Notes: generated by a model not told the origin, from the letters alone. A stretch of 64,000 nt of DNA from Aphidius gifuensis (GCF_014905175.1 NC_057791.1:8194492-8258491), one strand, 5' to 3'. Positions 1 through 11,037 are shown, counted from the first letter of the stretch. Numbers and translations are program-made.

Positions 1-40
1 TATAATTACCATCTTGTTGAATTTTTTTTTTCTCTTTTTT

Positions 41-78
41 TAATTTAACGTGACACGTAGAAATTTTCACGGGATACC
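41..78 (+). repeat. 38-bp direct repeat, copy 1 (copy 2 at 4321-4358)
   Basis: Bases 41-78 and 4321-4358 are identical and in the same orientation. Both end in the motif CACGGGATACC. The same CCCGTGAAA/CACGGGATA word recurs at about 1300, 4354, 4410, 4505 and 4565. The two copies bracket everything up to 4.3 kb, so this is probably an older element with CCCGTG-rich ends into which the 80-1240 and 1331-4293 elements were inserted, or a short segmental duplication. Confidence 0.7.
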
Positions 79-79
79 A

Positions 80-1240
80 CCCTGGTAGAATTCCGTGAGA
101 TTCAATTAGTTTCAATCCATTTGTTAGCTAATTTCAATGGCTAAAAAGTGGATACAATATAAGTAGGCATATAATAGCTAATAAACAGCTATTTAAAATA
201 GAAAAATTTTTGTTTCTAACAAGAGTGGCTAATAAGTAGGTAAATGTTAGATTCAACGATTAGATTCATTTTATTCTGAGCGCCCTCTGTAACTAGTACC
301 ACGATGATTATTTTGAATCTAAAATATGACCTATAAAATAGCTAATAAATAGGTAAAAATTGTACTGCTACATATTTGTTTAGTTTTAGTGCTCTAGAGG
401 GCACTGGAGTAAATTTACAGACTTACAGAGGATTGTGTTTGAGAACTGCAAGAACTTAGAGTCCATGTACAGCTGTCAGTGAATAACATTAATTATTTTA
501 TTTAATTTACAATCAACAAGAAACATTACAAAATTATTTATTTTCTTTTGAAGGTGAAAAAATAAAGTAAGTAAATTTTTAATATGAATATTTTATTTAA
601 TCATTATTTTTTTAAATTTGTTTTTTTGTAAATTTTTTTTGCAGTTACTTGAGTAAAAAATTTGAAGGTTAAATGTCGTACCTACACCATCATTTACCAT
701 AGTAATATTTTTTTTTTAAGTGAAATTATTTGTCATTTATTAAAATGTGAGTTAATAAAATATTAAATACAGTTCAATTATTTTGAGTATTTTAGTAATG
801 TTGATTTCTGTTGTTTAGGTACAAAATATCTGGAAATAAAGATCCAACACCATGAAGCCTTATTCAATAAAAATCACAAGTGAAGGAAGACTTCTAAAAC
901 TGAATCTATTGAGCTACTAGTAGTTGTCTTGGAATGAAATATGAATGAAATGCAGCCAAAAATCAAGTGAAATATTGTAAATTTTTATTATTGCAAAATA
1001 AAAAGAAAAAAATTATTATCAGTATTTTTATTATTATTTAACCCATATGAAATACGAATTATTAGCTGAGAAATGGCTATTTATGAGTCTAATAGAAATA
1101 GCCATCTGATGGGAAGATACCGCTTACATTTCGCCCTCATAATCATCTAAGTATTCGTCTAAGAATTAGCTAACTGTGAGTTTGAATCTAATAAAAATAG
1201 CTAATTATTAGGTATGTATGAGACAGGATTTCTACCAGGG
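80..1240. mobile_element. Non-autonomous inverted-repeat element, CCCTGGTAGAA family, copy A
   Basis: The element starts CCCTGGTAGAATT and ends ATTTCTACCAGGG, giving a terminal inverted repeat of about 13 bp. It is flanked on both sides by CA, a candidate 2-bp target duplication. The first 300 bases and last 200 bases are full of the word TAGCTAAT and its inverse. No coding frame longer than about 60 codons is present. A related element with the same ends lies at 59892-61910. I do not assign a superfamily. Confidence 0.6.
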
Positions 1241-1564
1241 CACGTGAAAGTTACTTAAATTTCAAGAAAAAACAACGGAATAAAGTAAATAATCAACGGT
1301 ACATCCCGTGAAAGTCACTTTGTTTATATAGTCCGTAAGACAGAGGCAATAACAACGTGTGAAACTGAATTGAACAAAATACCTGTTAAATGGTAGCCCT
1401 TGGAGACCTTGGAGACCTTGGAGACCCAGAACACGTTGCACCTATTTCCAATCATTTTTATTGTCTGCCGTCCACAGGTAAGCCAGGTAAAAAATCGATA
1501 ATTTATACGACTCTAAATTGATTGGAATTTGTTTAATACTTTTAATTTTATTATATTAGGTTAA

Positions 1565-2158
1565 TTTTAAAATTCCAATCAAATGAGTTATCATCCGGCC
1601 GAGATATCAATTTTTGAAAATTGAAAAAAACATGAATTATAGCGTACGTTTATACTGATTGGCAAGCTAGGTTATTTTTCTTTAATGTATTTTAAATATA
1701 AAAAAAAAATTCCAATCAAAAAAAAAAATCATTAAAAGGGTTAAAACCATTATTAAAAATTAAATTGAATTGTAGAGTAATGCGGGGGCTGAGCGTGAAA
1801 ATAATAGAGTGGTGGGGAGTTTGGCAGTCAGCTTGGAGTTTATATTAGAAGAAGAAAACTATAGAGAAAAAAAAAGATAAAAAACTCCCACCACTCTATT
1901 ATTTTCACGCCCCTCTGTATTCCCCATACCGCTCAGCCCCCGCATTACTCTACAATTCGATTTAATTTTTAATAATTTTTTTAGCCCTTTTAATGATATC
2001 TTTTTGATTGGAATTTTTTTCTTTATATTTAAAATACATTAAAGAAAAATAACCTAGCTCGCCAATCAGTTTAGACGTACGCTATAATTCATGTTTTTTT
2101 CCATTTTCGAAAATTAATATCTCGGCCGGATGATAACTCATTTGATTGGAACTTTAAA
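1565..2158. repeat. Long palindrome, ~290-bp arms
   Basis: The left arm runs from AATTCCAATCAAATGAG through a GC-rich block (GAGTAATGCGGGGGCTGAG) to about 1835. The right arm, from about 1885, is its inverse and ends CTCATTTGATTGGAA at about 2150. The short spacer near 1860 is purine rich. The arms are imperfect, so this is an aged foldback structure inside the composite element. Confidence 0.75.
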
Positions 2159-2441
2159 GTTAACCCGAGTAGAAACTTGTTCAGGATAGCCTGAACACTG
2201 ATCCAGGCCTGATCAGGATATCGTAAGGCTATCCCTATTCAAGTAACTCTATCACATCCTGATCAAGCCTGGATCAGGCACCTACATCTTTTCCTTAATA
2301 GGGATAGCCTGATCCAGTCCGGATCAGGACTTGATCAAGATAAAAGTATTAAATTTATTCAATTTTTAAATAATTTCATCTTGATCAAGTTCTGATCCGG
2401 ACTGGATCAGGCTACCCCTATTAAAGATAGAGTAGGAATGG

Positions 2442-3600
2442 CCTGATCAGGATAGCATCAGGCTATCTGTATTTTATCCTTAATAGAGTAGCCTGATCCA
2501 TTCTGGATCAAATCTTGATCAAGAAAAAATTATTGAATTTATTTTTTTTTCAAATAATTTTTTCTTGATTCAGTCTTGATCCAGAATGGATTAGGCTACT
2601 CTATTAAGGATAGAGTAAGGCTAGCTGCATCCAAAATGGATGAAGAAACAAGTATCAAATTTGCGTCTTTGAATTTTACAAATTGCCTGATCAGGATAGC
2701 ATCAGGCTATCTGTATTTTATCCTTAATAGACTAGCCTGATCCATTCTGGATCAAATCTTGATCAAGAAAAAATTATTGAATTTATTTTTTTTTCAAATA
2801 ATTTTTTCTTGATCCAGTCTTGATCCAGAATGGATCAGGCTACTCTATTAAGGATAGAGAAAGGCTAGCTGGATCCAAAATGGATGAAGAAACAAGTATC
2901 TAATTTGCGTCTTTGAATTTTACAAATTGCCTGATCAGGATAGCATTAGGCTATCTGTATTTTATCCTTTATAGAGTAGCTTGATCCATTCTGGATCAAA
3001 TCTTGATCAAGAAAAAATTATTGAATTTATTTTTTTTTCAAATAAGTTTTTCTTGATCCAGTCTTGATCCAGAATGGATCAGTCTACTCTATTAAGGATA
3101 GAGTAAGGCTAGCTGGATCCAAAATGGATGAAGAAACAAGTATCTAATTTGCGTCTTTGAATTTTACAAATTGCCTGATCAGGATAGCATCAGGCTATCT
3201 GTATTTTATCCTTAATAGAGTAGCCTGATCCATTCTGGATCAAATCTTAATCAAGAAAAAATTATTGAATTTATTTTTTTTTCAAATAATTTTTTCTTGA
3301 TCCAGTCTTGATCCAGAATGGATTAGGCTACTCTATTAAGGATAGAGTAAGGCTAGCTGCATCCAAAATGGATGAAGAAACAAGTATCAAATTTGCGTCT
3401 TTGAATTTTACAAATTGCCTGATCAGGATGGCATCAGGCTATCTGTATTTTATCCTTAATAGAGTAGCCTGATCCATTCTGGATCAAATCTTGATCAAGA
3501 AAAAATTATTGAATTTATTTTTTTTTCAAATAATTTTTTCTCGATCCAGTCTTGTTCCAGAATGGATCAGGCTATCCCTATTAAGGATAAAATAAGGCCT
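2442..3600. repeat. 244-bp tandem array of GATC-rich dyads, five copies
   Basis: CCTGATCAGGATAGCATC (one base changed in the last copy, one in the third) starts at 2442, 2686, 2930, 3174 and 3418, an exact 244-bp period. The last unit is cut off by an inverted end near 3600. Each unit is itself a dyad: CTGGATCAAATCTTGATCAAG on one side of an A/T centre is mirrored by CTTGATCCAGTCTTGATCCAG on the other. GATC occurs about ten times per unit. Flanking DNA at 2165-2440 and 3840-4075 is more diverged versions of the same words. Confidence 0.9.
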
Positions 3601-3661
3601 GATGCTATCCTGACCAGGCAATTTGTAGAACCTATGAGGACAAAAAGTTAGTACGAATTAT

Positions 3662-3727
3662 CGAATGCCTCAATGGCCGAGCGTGTAATCCCGTGTCGAA
3701 GGGTTCGAACCCCGGTCGTAGCAATAA
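3662..3727 (+). other. tRNA-like segment (Pol III box remnant)
   Basis: TGGCCGAGCG resembles a tRNA A box, and GGGTTCGAACCCC about 35 bases downstream is a good B box/T-arm. No complete acceptor stem closes around them and the anticodon arm is missing, so this is tRNA-derived or tRNA-like, not a working tRNA gene. The tail GGTCGTAG is shared with the similar segments at about 8180 and 26085. Confidence 0.45.
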
Positions 3728-4754
3728 TTAGTTAGGTAAATTATCAATTAGGTCAGTTTGTAATAATAAAGTTTATCTGTATATTCTGTTAAGCGTTAGA
3801 TTTCAAATTAAAAAAAAAATAAATTTGAAATTATTAATTTTTTTTTTTGAATAAATCATGTATCCTGATCCAGTTTTGATCCGGAATCTGGATCCATTAT
3901 GGATCATGTATCTTTACCACAGCCTGATCAGGTATCCTGATCCATTCTGGATCCGAACCTTACGAAAAAGCGTTACATCCTGGTCAGGTTCGGATCCAGT
4001 ATCTGGATCCAGATTGGATTTGAAATCAAGCAAGCCTGATCAGGGCTTGATCCGAACCTGACCTGAATTTCTACTCGGGAACTTAATATAATAAAATTAA
4101 AAATATTAAACAAATTCCAATCAATTTAGAGTCGTATAAATTATCGATTTTTTACCTGGCTTACCTGTGGACGGCAGACAATAAAAATGATTAGAAATAG
4201 GTGCAACGTGTTCTGGGTCTCAAGGGCTACCATTTAACAGGTTTTTTGTTCAATTCAGTTTCACACGCTGTTTTTGCCTTTGTCTTACCGTCTAATAGGG
4301 TCAAAACGAAATTTATTTTTTAATTTAACGTGACACGTAGAAATTTTCACGGGATACCCCGTGAAAACTACGACATTGTACTCAAGAAATAAACTCATCT
4401 TTTCAATGTACTATCCCGTGAATTCTTCGTTGTTTCCCTGTTAAGTTACATACTATCACGAGAATATTAAGTAGTAGATGTTAGAGCGCTTTCTGGCGGT
4501 GTTACCCCGTGATTATAAAGTTATTTTTAATAATATTTCACGTTTTAATTCTCTCAGTATACACGGGATACGGAGAAAAATAAATTATAAATTTGGCATT
4601 TTCGTTTGTGACTGAGGAATCTAAAACAATATATTATAAAATTTACATTTTTTTATAGTTAATTTTACATTGTAAACTATAAAGTTTCAAAAAAAATTTT
4701 TTTTGTAAATCTTATATTTTTATTGAGTAAATAAATACTTTTTCTTTGCCTGAG

Positions 4755-4852
4755 TGGGCGGGAAATACCCGTTTGTAGCCAATTATTTGTTGGGCTAGAA
4801 TCACATACTTTGCGCTACAAATTCAAGGTGACAATCGGGTATTACCCGCCCG
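4755..4852. repeat. Short GC-rich foldback
   Basis: GGGCGGGAAATACCCG and TTTGTAGC on the left are mirrored by GCTACAAA and CGGGTATTACCCGCCC on the right, around a spacer of about 35 bases. It is a small isolated hairpin-forming sequence in AT-rich DNA, perhaps a miniature element or a regulatory hairpin. No target duplication is clear. Confidence 0.5.
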
Positions 4853-5318
4853 CTGAGCCGAAATATACTATCATCATCCACGAAGCCAATCATTCAAAAC
4901 CTACACTGAGAGAAAAAGTTGCTGAAATATAGCAAAATTTTGCTTGAAAGTTTTAGGCTTTGATTTTAAAAAAAAATGTATTAAATTGAGCAAAATATTT
5001 TTTAATTAAAGCAATTTATTTGCTTTAAATTGAAACAGTTTTTTTTTTATTCAAGAGAAAAGATAATTAATTTAAGAGAAACTTTGCTAAAAGTTAAAAA
5101 TATCACATAAATATCAGTAAATATAAAGGAAAATATACGAAAATTTCATGGGAAGATCACTAAATATAAAGAAAAATACGATAAATATGAGAAATTTAAA
5201 GGAAAAATCACTGAATATAAAGAAAAACACGCCCCCCCCCCCCGCCTTTCCCTCCCCACTCTCTTCCTACCCCTTCACCCTCCCTTCCCTGAAAATATTT
5301 ATTTAAAAAAAAAAAAGA

Positions 5319-5700
5319 ATGAAAGATGACCAAAATAAAAAATATATATTTCAGATTGAATTAAATATGTGGAATGAAGAGGCAGAAAGTTTTAAGGGAA
5401 AAAAGGGTGATGTGATAGCACTGAAAGAATTGAAAATAAATGAATATAAAAAGATTAAAAACTTAACAACGACTTCGACAACGACAAAAACACTAAATCC
5501 TAATTCAACAGAGGGAAAAAAGTAAAGTAAAAGAAATAAAATATAATATGGAAATTTATGAACAGATTTTAAACATTCACAGAGTAAAATCATGGTACAA
5601 CAAAATAAATAAAAACAAAGAATTTAAAAAGGTAGAAGAAAGTGATTCCGGAAATGAAGATGACCCATTAGAAGGAACAAGCAAAATGAACGAAAATTAA
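5319..5700 (+). pseudogene. RPA1-like OB-fold (DBD-B) fragment, frameshifted
   Basis: The first 68 codons resemble the second DNA-binding OB fold of the large subunit of replication protein A: LNMWNEEAESF, then GDVIALKELKINEYKKIKNL, then TTTSTTTKTLNPN matching the SLS...SSS...NPDIPEA stretch. After the stop at 5523 another frame carries on with RVKSWYNK, matching the family's LRGWYD region, and runs to a stop at 5700. RPA1 binds single-stranded DNA in replication and repair. Only about 120 residues of the usual ~600 are present, directly after a C-run and pyrimidine-rich tract. It may be a pseudogene or a piece of a transposon-borne RPA-like gene. Confidence 0.5.
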
Positions 5701-6940
5701 ATAAACTTTACGCATTATAACAATAAAAAATAAATATTTCTATTCACGAATCATTTTTATTCATTACCTCAATTTTCAATAGACTAAAAATTGAAATTAA
5801 AATTCCCCCCGAAGGGAAGGCACAGTTGCTTCAGCAACTGTAATATTGATTTTTTTCATTTCTTTTAATCAGAAATAAAAACAATTTTCTATTAATTTAA
5901 TCTATGACTTCCTCAAATTAAACGACTTAATCATTAAATTGAATGAAATGTCGCCTGTTTTATCAATAAAATATATTTCAAGTGAACTAAACTCCATATG
6001 GAAAGAGAAAAGTGCAAGTTTGGTAGAGAATTATTTCATCTATATCATTACTCCATCACTAAAATGAATGACAAGAGAAATTTATCGTTAGAAAATATAA
6101 TATCGTTGAACTACTTTGTCTACTGAAAAAATTATTTCTGTTGTAATAATTACTGTTTTGTGGATCATGAGAAAAATTGTTAATGGAAAACTTACTTTAG
6201 TATATCCATCAAAATAATTAAAAGTTGGAATATTAAATTATTCATTTGCAAATTGTTGCTGTTCTCAGTCCCACACAGCGACAATTCTACAGGGACTTAG
6301 CATCATCTTTTATTTAATCAACTTCAGATATAGATATTAATCTTCGAACAAATCAAGGACATATGTATAAGCAGTGAGAGCTCAAGGTTTTTGTACAAAA
6401 TTGTGTACACATATACAGTAAAGCTCCCAATATATGATCGCGCTCATCGCTGCAGGGTGCATAAACTGGGGTATATCACCCTCTTTCAACGAAGTTATGC
6501 TATATACAGTAGACAATAGACAGCACGTTTTTGTAACACACGTATGTGACATCAGGACCTGTTAAATCACGTGGGGATTCTCAATTCAAAATAAAATTAA
6601 TCTTTACATGAATGATGTTTTAATCTCGTGAGAACAAGTGCTAGTCCAATGTTTTCATCCCGTTCCAGTATTCAAAGACATTTAAATTCTATTTACGGTA
6701 TGTTTTGCTACAGTTTTCGTTATCCATCTTCTTACTTCTGATACTATCTCAAATATCTGTAAAATCTCGGGACACCTGAATACTTGCTGGGGTGTTTACT
6801 GGGTTTTGAAGATTCGAGGTAAGAGTTTCATGACGTTTTGATTATACGCATCATTATATTTCTTATTAAATTATAGAAAATAGACATATGTCTGAGAAAT
6901 AGATGACTTTTTGATTACATTCAGCCGACCCCCCACGGTA
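5701..6940. other. No gene recognised
   Basis: AT-rich sequence without a long open frame. I see a small hairpin near 5818-5842 (GTTGCTTCAGCAAC) and no element ends, RNA gene or promoter that I can support. Confidence 0.5.
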
Positions 6941-6949
6941 ATCATTTTA

Positions 6950-7635
6950 TAAAATTATTTTATAAAAATTTTATAAAAATTGGGCAAACTTGTTAAGAAG
7001 CTTTTATAAAATTTTTATAAAAATGATTTTATAAAAATTTCATAAAAATTTTTATCACTCCTCCCCCCCCTCCGAGTTGATTTTTTTTAAAAAATTTAAC
7101 TAAAATTTTAATGAAATAAAAAACAAAAATTTCGGCGGGATTTGAACCCGGGTTTTTCTGGTTGTGAGGCAAGCACTTTACCTCGAAGCCAGAATTCTTC
7201 TGACAGATAGCTATTAAAATATAAATAAGAATATGACTATACTAAATTCTTTTACGTTGCTGTTTTATTCCCGATTTTATCTTTCTTTCTCATACACATA
7301 TGAACAAAGAGTTTTCAAAATTAAAATTTTTTATATTCAAATGAAAGTCAATAATATAATTGTGATTAAACAGCAAAGTAAAAAAATTTAGAATAGTCAT
7401 ATTCCTATTTATATTTTGAAAACTATTTGTCATAAGATTTCTGGCTTCGAGGTAAAGTGCTTGCCTCACAGCCAGAAAGACCCGGGTTCGAGTCCCGACG
7501 AAACATTTATTTTTTATTTTTTATTTCGTTATTTTAGTTAATTTTTCAAAAACATCAACTCACGGGAGGGGGGGGGGGAGTGATAAAAATTTTATAAAAA
7601 CTCCTTAACAAGTTTGCCCAATTTTTATAAAATAT
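6950..7635. mobile_element. Foldback element with tRNA-like arms
   Basis: The arms are about 300 bp. The left arm runs from the TTTTATAAAAATT-rich start through a C-run to GGGATTTGAACCCGGG. The right arm is the inverse: CCCGGGTTCGAGTCCC, a G-run, and TTTTATAAAA-rich sequence ending near 7635. Each arm contains a tRNA-like segment (AAGTGCTTGCCTC plus a B box), on the minus strand at about 7130-7190 and on the plus strand at about 7440-7495. The centre near 7300 is unique. No protein is encoded. Confidence 0.7.
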
Positions 7636-8159
7636 TTATATATATAATATATTCATTATAATTACCATGTATGCCGATTTGTTGGCATATGCACCAATGC
7701 TCAATAGTTTGATTGACTGAATGACTACCTTTTTATCTTGAAAGAAAAAAAGAAAATATACATAAAATTTTTCTCGAACATAAAAATAATAATTACATTA
7801 TTGAATAAATTAAATTTCCTATCCTTACCAGCTTTTGTTTTTACAATATCCCCCTATATTCTCAGCTTTTTAAAAAGACAACCTCGGGGTAACCTCGAAA
7901 AGTACTTTTTTTGAAAACAATCCGTTTTTTTAAGGGGGTTACAGCTGAGACCTCAGAGTAATCAGTAAAAAAATTTCATTTTATTGATTTTATAAATACT
8001 CTTTTAATCTCTGTGATTTAAAGAAAAAACCTCGGGGTAACTTGGAAAAATATTTTTTTTGAAAACAATCCGTTTTTTTTTTAAGGGTTTGCAGCTAAAA
8101 CCACGCTGTAACTAATGAAATAATTTTATTCGAACGATTTTCAGAATAATCCGTTACAT

Positions 8160-8202
8160 GATCAAAGAGTCAGGGGTTCGAATCCGTTTCACGGTCGTAG
8201 TA
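8160..8202 (+). other. tRNA-like B-box remnant
   Basis: GGGGTTCGAATCC followed by CACGGTCGTAG has the form of a T-arm and 3' end of a tRNA-derived sequence. Nothing upstream folds as a D or anticodon arm. It shares its tail with the segments at 3690 and 26085. Confidence 0.3.
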
Positions 8203-8529
8203 TTTTTTTTGTATTTTTTCAATTATTATTTATATATGTAAATTTTTTGATCAATTTTTTTTTAATGCTCGTCACTAACAGCACGTTTGAAGACTATGAA
8301 TCTTGAATTATTAGAAATAGGCAGTAAAAAAAAAAAAACAAAAGATGGATGCAACGAAAGTAACGGTATGAAGGTAAGCAATTTTTTTTTATTTTGTTTT
8401 ATTCATTTATTCCCTTGACAACGATACGAAAAAATTTGTTTCAAAATTTTAGTTTCCTGAAAGATTCAAGATACAAAGGTGAATATTAAGGTTAGAACTT
8501 TTATTATATACAATATATAATTTATTATA

Positions 8530-9235
8530 TTATTTTTGATCAAATAATGAGTATTTAAAATTATTCTGTTAAATAAACAAATAATACTCAAGATAATGGT
8601 TATTCAAGTGCTTGATATAATACGACAGCAACATCATAATCACAATACCAAACAACAATAAATAATATGTGGATGAAATGTGGTACCACGTGAACGTAAA
8701 GATAGTAAAGATGGTATTCTAGATTGCATAGGATTTCAAGAAACAATTAATGACCTTGAAAAATTATCAGAAAAATGTGACAAATGTACTGGTAATCCTA
8801 AATCAGTAAAATTTAAAATACGACTAGATCCAATACCAATGCCTGGTAATTTTCATGAGACTTGCACTGGTGGTTATAATAATATCTTTAAACAAATAAT
8901 GAGTATCTAAAATAAATCTGTTAAAAAAACAATTAATACACAAGATAGTGGTTATTCAAGTGCTTGACATGATACGACAGCAACATCATAATTACAATAC
9001 CAAACAACAATAAATAATATGTGGATAAAATTTGGTACTACGTGAACGTAAAGATAGTAAAGATGGTATTCTAGATTGCATAGGATTTCAAGAAACAATT
9101 AATGACCTTGAAAAATTATCAGAAAAATGTGACAAATGTACTGGTAATCCTAAATCAGTAAAATTTAAAATACGACCAGGTGCTATACCAATGTCTCGTA
9201 ATTTTCATGAGGCTTGTACTGCACGGGAAAAAAAA
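8530..9235 (+). repeat. 352-bp tandem duplication containing a conserved unknown ORF
   Basis: Two units of about 352 bp lie head to tail (equivalent points 8680 and 9032). They share a GACAGCAACATCATAAT / CAATACCAAACAACAATAAA upstream block and the same frame downstream. A third, partial upstream block (TTATTCAAGTGCTTG) occurs at 9645. Identity is high across the ORF portion and lower at the 3' end. Confidence 0.85.
8680..8910 (+). CDS. Unknown small ORF, tandem copy 1
   Basis: About 75 residues from a non-ATG beginning; an in-frame stop lies just upstream, so it may be an internal exon or a truncated piece. Visible features are a charged start (RERKDSKDG), a helical stretch (ETINDLEKLSEK) and a CDKC pair, then HETC. 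The pattern C-x2-C...H-x3-C could bind one zinc but I do not recognise the family. The second copy (9032-9241) keeps the first 48 residues almost unchanged while the ends differ, which suggests recent duplication, not necessarily selection. Confidence 0.3.
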   Translation: MVPRERKDSKDGILDCIGFQETINDLEKLSEKCDKCTGNPKSVKFKIRLDPIPMPGNFHETCTGGYNNIFKQIMSI

Positions 9236-9241
9236 AGGTGA
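9032..9241 (+). CDS. Unknown small ORF, tandem copy 2
   Basis: Same frame as the copy 352 bp upstream, with L for P at residue 3 and changes after residue 48. It runs into a different sequence at about 9222 (GGGAAAAAAAAAGGTGATC), where a palindromic GATCGT-rich stretch begins, so its 3' end appears replaced by an insertion. Function unknown. Confidence 0.3.
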   Translation: MVLRERKDSKDGILDCIGFQETINDLEKLSEKCDKCTGNPKSVKFKIRPGAIPMSRNFHEACTAREKKR

Positions 9242-9560
9242 TCTTCAAAGATCGTCTGTGGAAGATCGTTGAAGATGTCGCTTTTGTCCGCATCAGTGAC
9301 TATCTCTGACGATCTCCAACGATGTCTGTCTATCGTCAACGATCTCTATGAGAATTATGATGTCGAACGATCTGGAAATATATATGAAGATAAACAACTA
9401 TCTTCAACGATATAGTGATTTAAAAATGAAAAAAAAAATTAATTTTAAAATAAAATTAACATCAGAATGCATTACTAAACATTTATATTAAACGGAACGA
9501 CATAAATTGTTATATTTTATTTTATTAATTCATATATATTTCCAGATCGTTCGGATAATA
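9225..9560. repeat. Palindromic GATCGTTGAAGAT-rich stretch
   Basis: Words such as GATCTTCAAAGATCG, GATCGTTGAAGAT, GATCTCCAACGAT and CAACGATCTC recur in both orientations, and TCGAACGATCTGG near 9365 is mirrored by CCAGATCGTTCGG near 9542. The extent suits a miniature inverted-repeat element inserted into the end of the second ORF copy. Its precise ends are not resolved. Confidence 0.45.
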
Positions 9561-10130
9561 ATATTTTCGGGTAATAATATTTTAAATCAAATAATGAATA
9601 TTTGAAATGAATCTGTCCAATGAACAAATATTGCACAAGATAGTGGTTATTCAAGTGCTTGTGCTTGTTATGATCGTGCTTGTCATAATCGAAATAAATT
9701 CAAGATCTTGAATGAATTTGTTAAGGACAAAAAAATGGAACAGATCATTAAATAGTGAATCATTCAATGAAACAACAACAACAGGAGTAAATAATGAATA
9801 AATAAATGATGTACCAAGTGGAAATCAAAATAGTAACAACAATATTGATCATATATAAACAACAGCAATCATAATAGAACAAATACACGGTGGTGGTGGT
9901 GGCGGCGGCGATGATGCACCATCTAGTGTTTGTGGTTAATTCGCTCATAAAAGAGATGTTGAAAAAATCGATCAATATTAGACATTAAATTTTTTTAACA
10001 TCAAATAGTTCGTTTTGTTTTTGTTTTTTTTTTTTTTATTCAAATATTGAGGAGATAGCTACTAAATTAAAATCAAATTTATTTCCATTATAATTTGTAT
10101 TAATTTTATTCATATTTTTCAGGCTGTAAC

Positions 10131-10301
10131 ATGTCAGATTACAAGCCTGGAATTGACTCAATATTCAATAATATTGGAAGCTTAAGTCATCTAAAGTTGA
10201 TATATCGGGAAAATATTAAAAGATATCATTCCGACAAAAATCCTGAAGATAAAAGAGCAACTGAAAAAACTCAGTATTTCATGAATATATATGAAAATTG
10301 A
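10131..10301 (+). CDS. J-domain-like exon with HSD in place of HPD
   Basis: Begins eight bases after a good 3' splice site (TATTTTTCAG at 10122) with ATGTCAGAT. The 56-residue frame reads like helices II-III of a DnaJ domain: LKLIYRENIKRYHSDKNPED, then KRATEKTQYFMNIYE. In J proteins the HPD tripeptide stimulates Hsp70 ATPase; here proline is serine, which is expected to abolish that activity. It stops at TGA 10299. The next exon-like block (poly-Q, from 10403) has its own 3' splice site, so the two may belong to one spliced transcript. Could be a degenerate DnaJ pseudogene or a diverged J-like protein. Confidence 0.5.
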   Translation: MSDYKPGIDSIFNNIGSLSHLKLIYRENIKRYHSDKNPEDKRATEKTQYFMNIYEN

Positions 10302-10402
10302 AAAGAGATATTTCTCAATTGGTAATTGATATTTTAATACAATAATCTCGACATTTGAAGATATAAATTTTATATTGTTTTCTTTTATTCCATGCATAAT
10401 AG

Positions 10403-10492
10403 TTGAAGAACAACAACAGCAACAACAAGATTATTTATATGACCCTTTCAATATTGATTCCGATGTTGAAATCATTTTCGAGTCATACGATC

Positions 10493-10535
<43 letters not shown>

Positions 10536-10725
10536 GTATGTTTTATATGACATTTTCAATATTGATTCTGATGTTGAAATAATTTGTCAGTCACACAATC
10601 AACAACAACAACAACAACAACAACAAAAACAAGCACACGTGTATCGTCTCCATCAGCAAATCAGAAAACTTAAAAAAAAATTCGACGTCAATATTCACAA
10701 ATACAACGACAGCAAGATAAAATAA
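10403..10725 (+). CDS. Poly-glutamine exon with duplicated FNIDSDVEII segment
   Basis: Opens after an acceptor-like CATAATAG at 10402. The frame holds three CAA/CAG runs (about 7, 16 and 10 glutamines). Between them the same segment appears twice: YLYDPFNIDSDVEIIFESYDQ and YVLYDIFNIDSDVEIICQSHNQ. The C-terminus is basic (IRKLKKKFDVNIHK). It stops at 10725. Duplication of a 25-residue unit plus CAA slippage explains its structure. No catalytic motif is visible, so function is unknown; it may be the downstream part of the J-like gene. Confidence 0.45.
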
Positions 10726-11037
10726 ATAAATATAAACAATTAAAAAAAAAAAACATCTATACACAACATGAAACTTAAATTGAATTCAATATTATAATTT
10801 GATAATTTGCTATTAAATCATGAATTATTTATCTTATTTTTCAAAAATTGTTTGACATAGATCTTTATAATAAAAATAATGATGCTGTTTTATTTATATC
10901 CTTCTCCAGATATCTTTTTAGAATGCTTCTACAATTTATCTTAATTTTCCCGTTGATTTTTTATTTTTTTTCTGCCTGAAAAAAATGAAACGACGAATAG
11001 AAAGACGTCGGTGTTAACTTAGAAAAAATAAGTAGCC

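Larger units (their letters stand above)
1331..4293. mobile_element. Composite element flanked by ~230-bp inverted repeats
   Basis: The left arm (about 1331-1560) is the imperfect inverse of the right arm (about 4075-4293). Shared landmarks are the GTAAGACA and GTGTGAAACTGAATTGAAC words near the tips and the ACCTGGCTTACCTGTGGACG stretch further in. Inside are a 590-bp palindrome (1565-2158) and a 244-bp tandem array (2442-3600). There is no gene; the open frame at 3858-4061 is only translated GATC repeat. The left arm carries a small GGAGACCTT triplication near 1400 that the right arm lacks. Confidence 0.6.

Noticed and set aside
2442..3600. CRISPR-like array
   Set aside because: Units are 244 bp, nearly identical throughout and internally palindromic, with no short repeat plus unique spacer structure; the genome is eukaryotic.
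3858..4061. Open frame of 67 codons on the plus strand
   Set aside because: It is translation of GATC-rich repeat DNA (recurring PDP and LIR triplets) and has no protein-like features.
4904..5230. Further CACTG element starting CACTGAGAGAAAAAG next to TA
   Set aside because: The left end looks right, but no inverted partner was found in the window; it may be truncated, so I did not list it.
7130..7495. Functional tRNA genes
   Set aside because: T-arm and part of the anticodon arm are visible but no full cloverleaf closes, and the segments lie as mirror copies in foldback arms.
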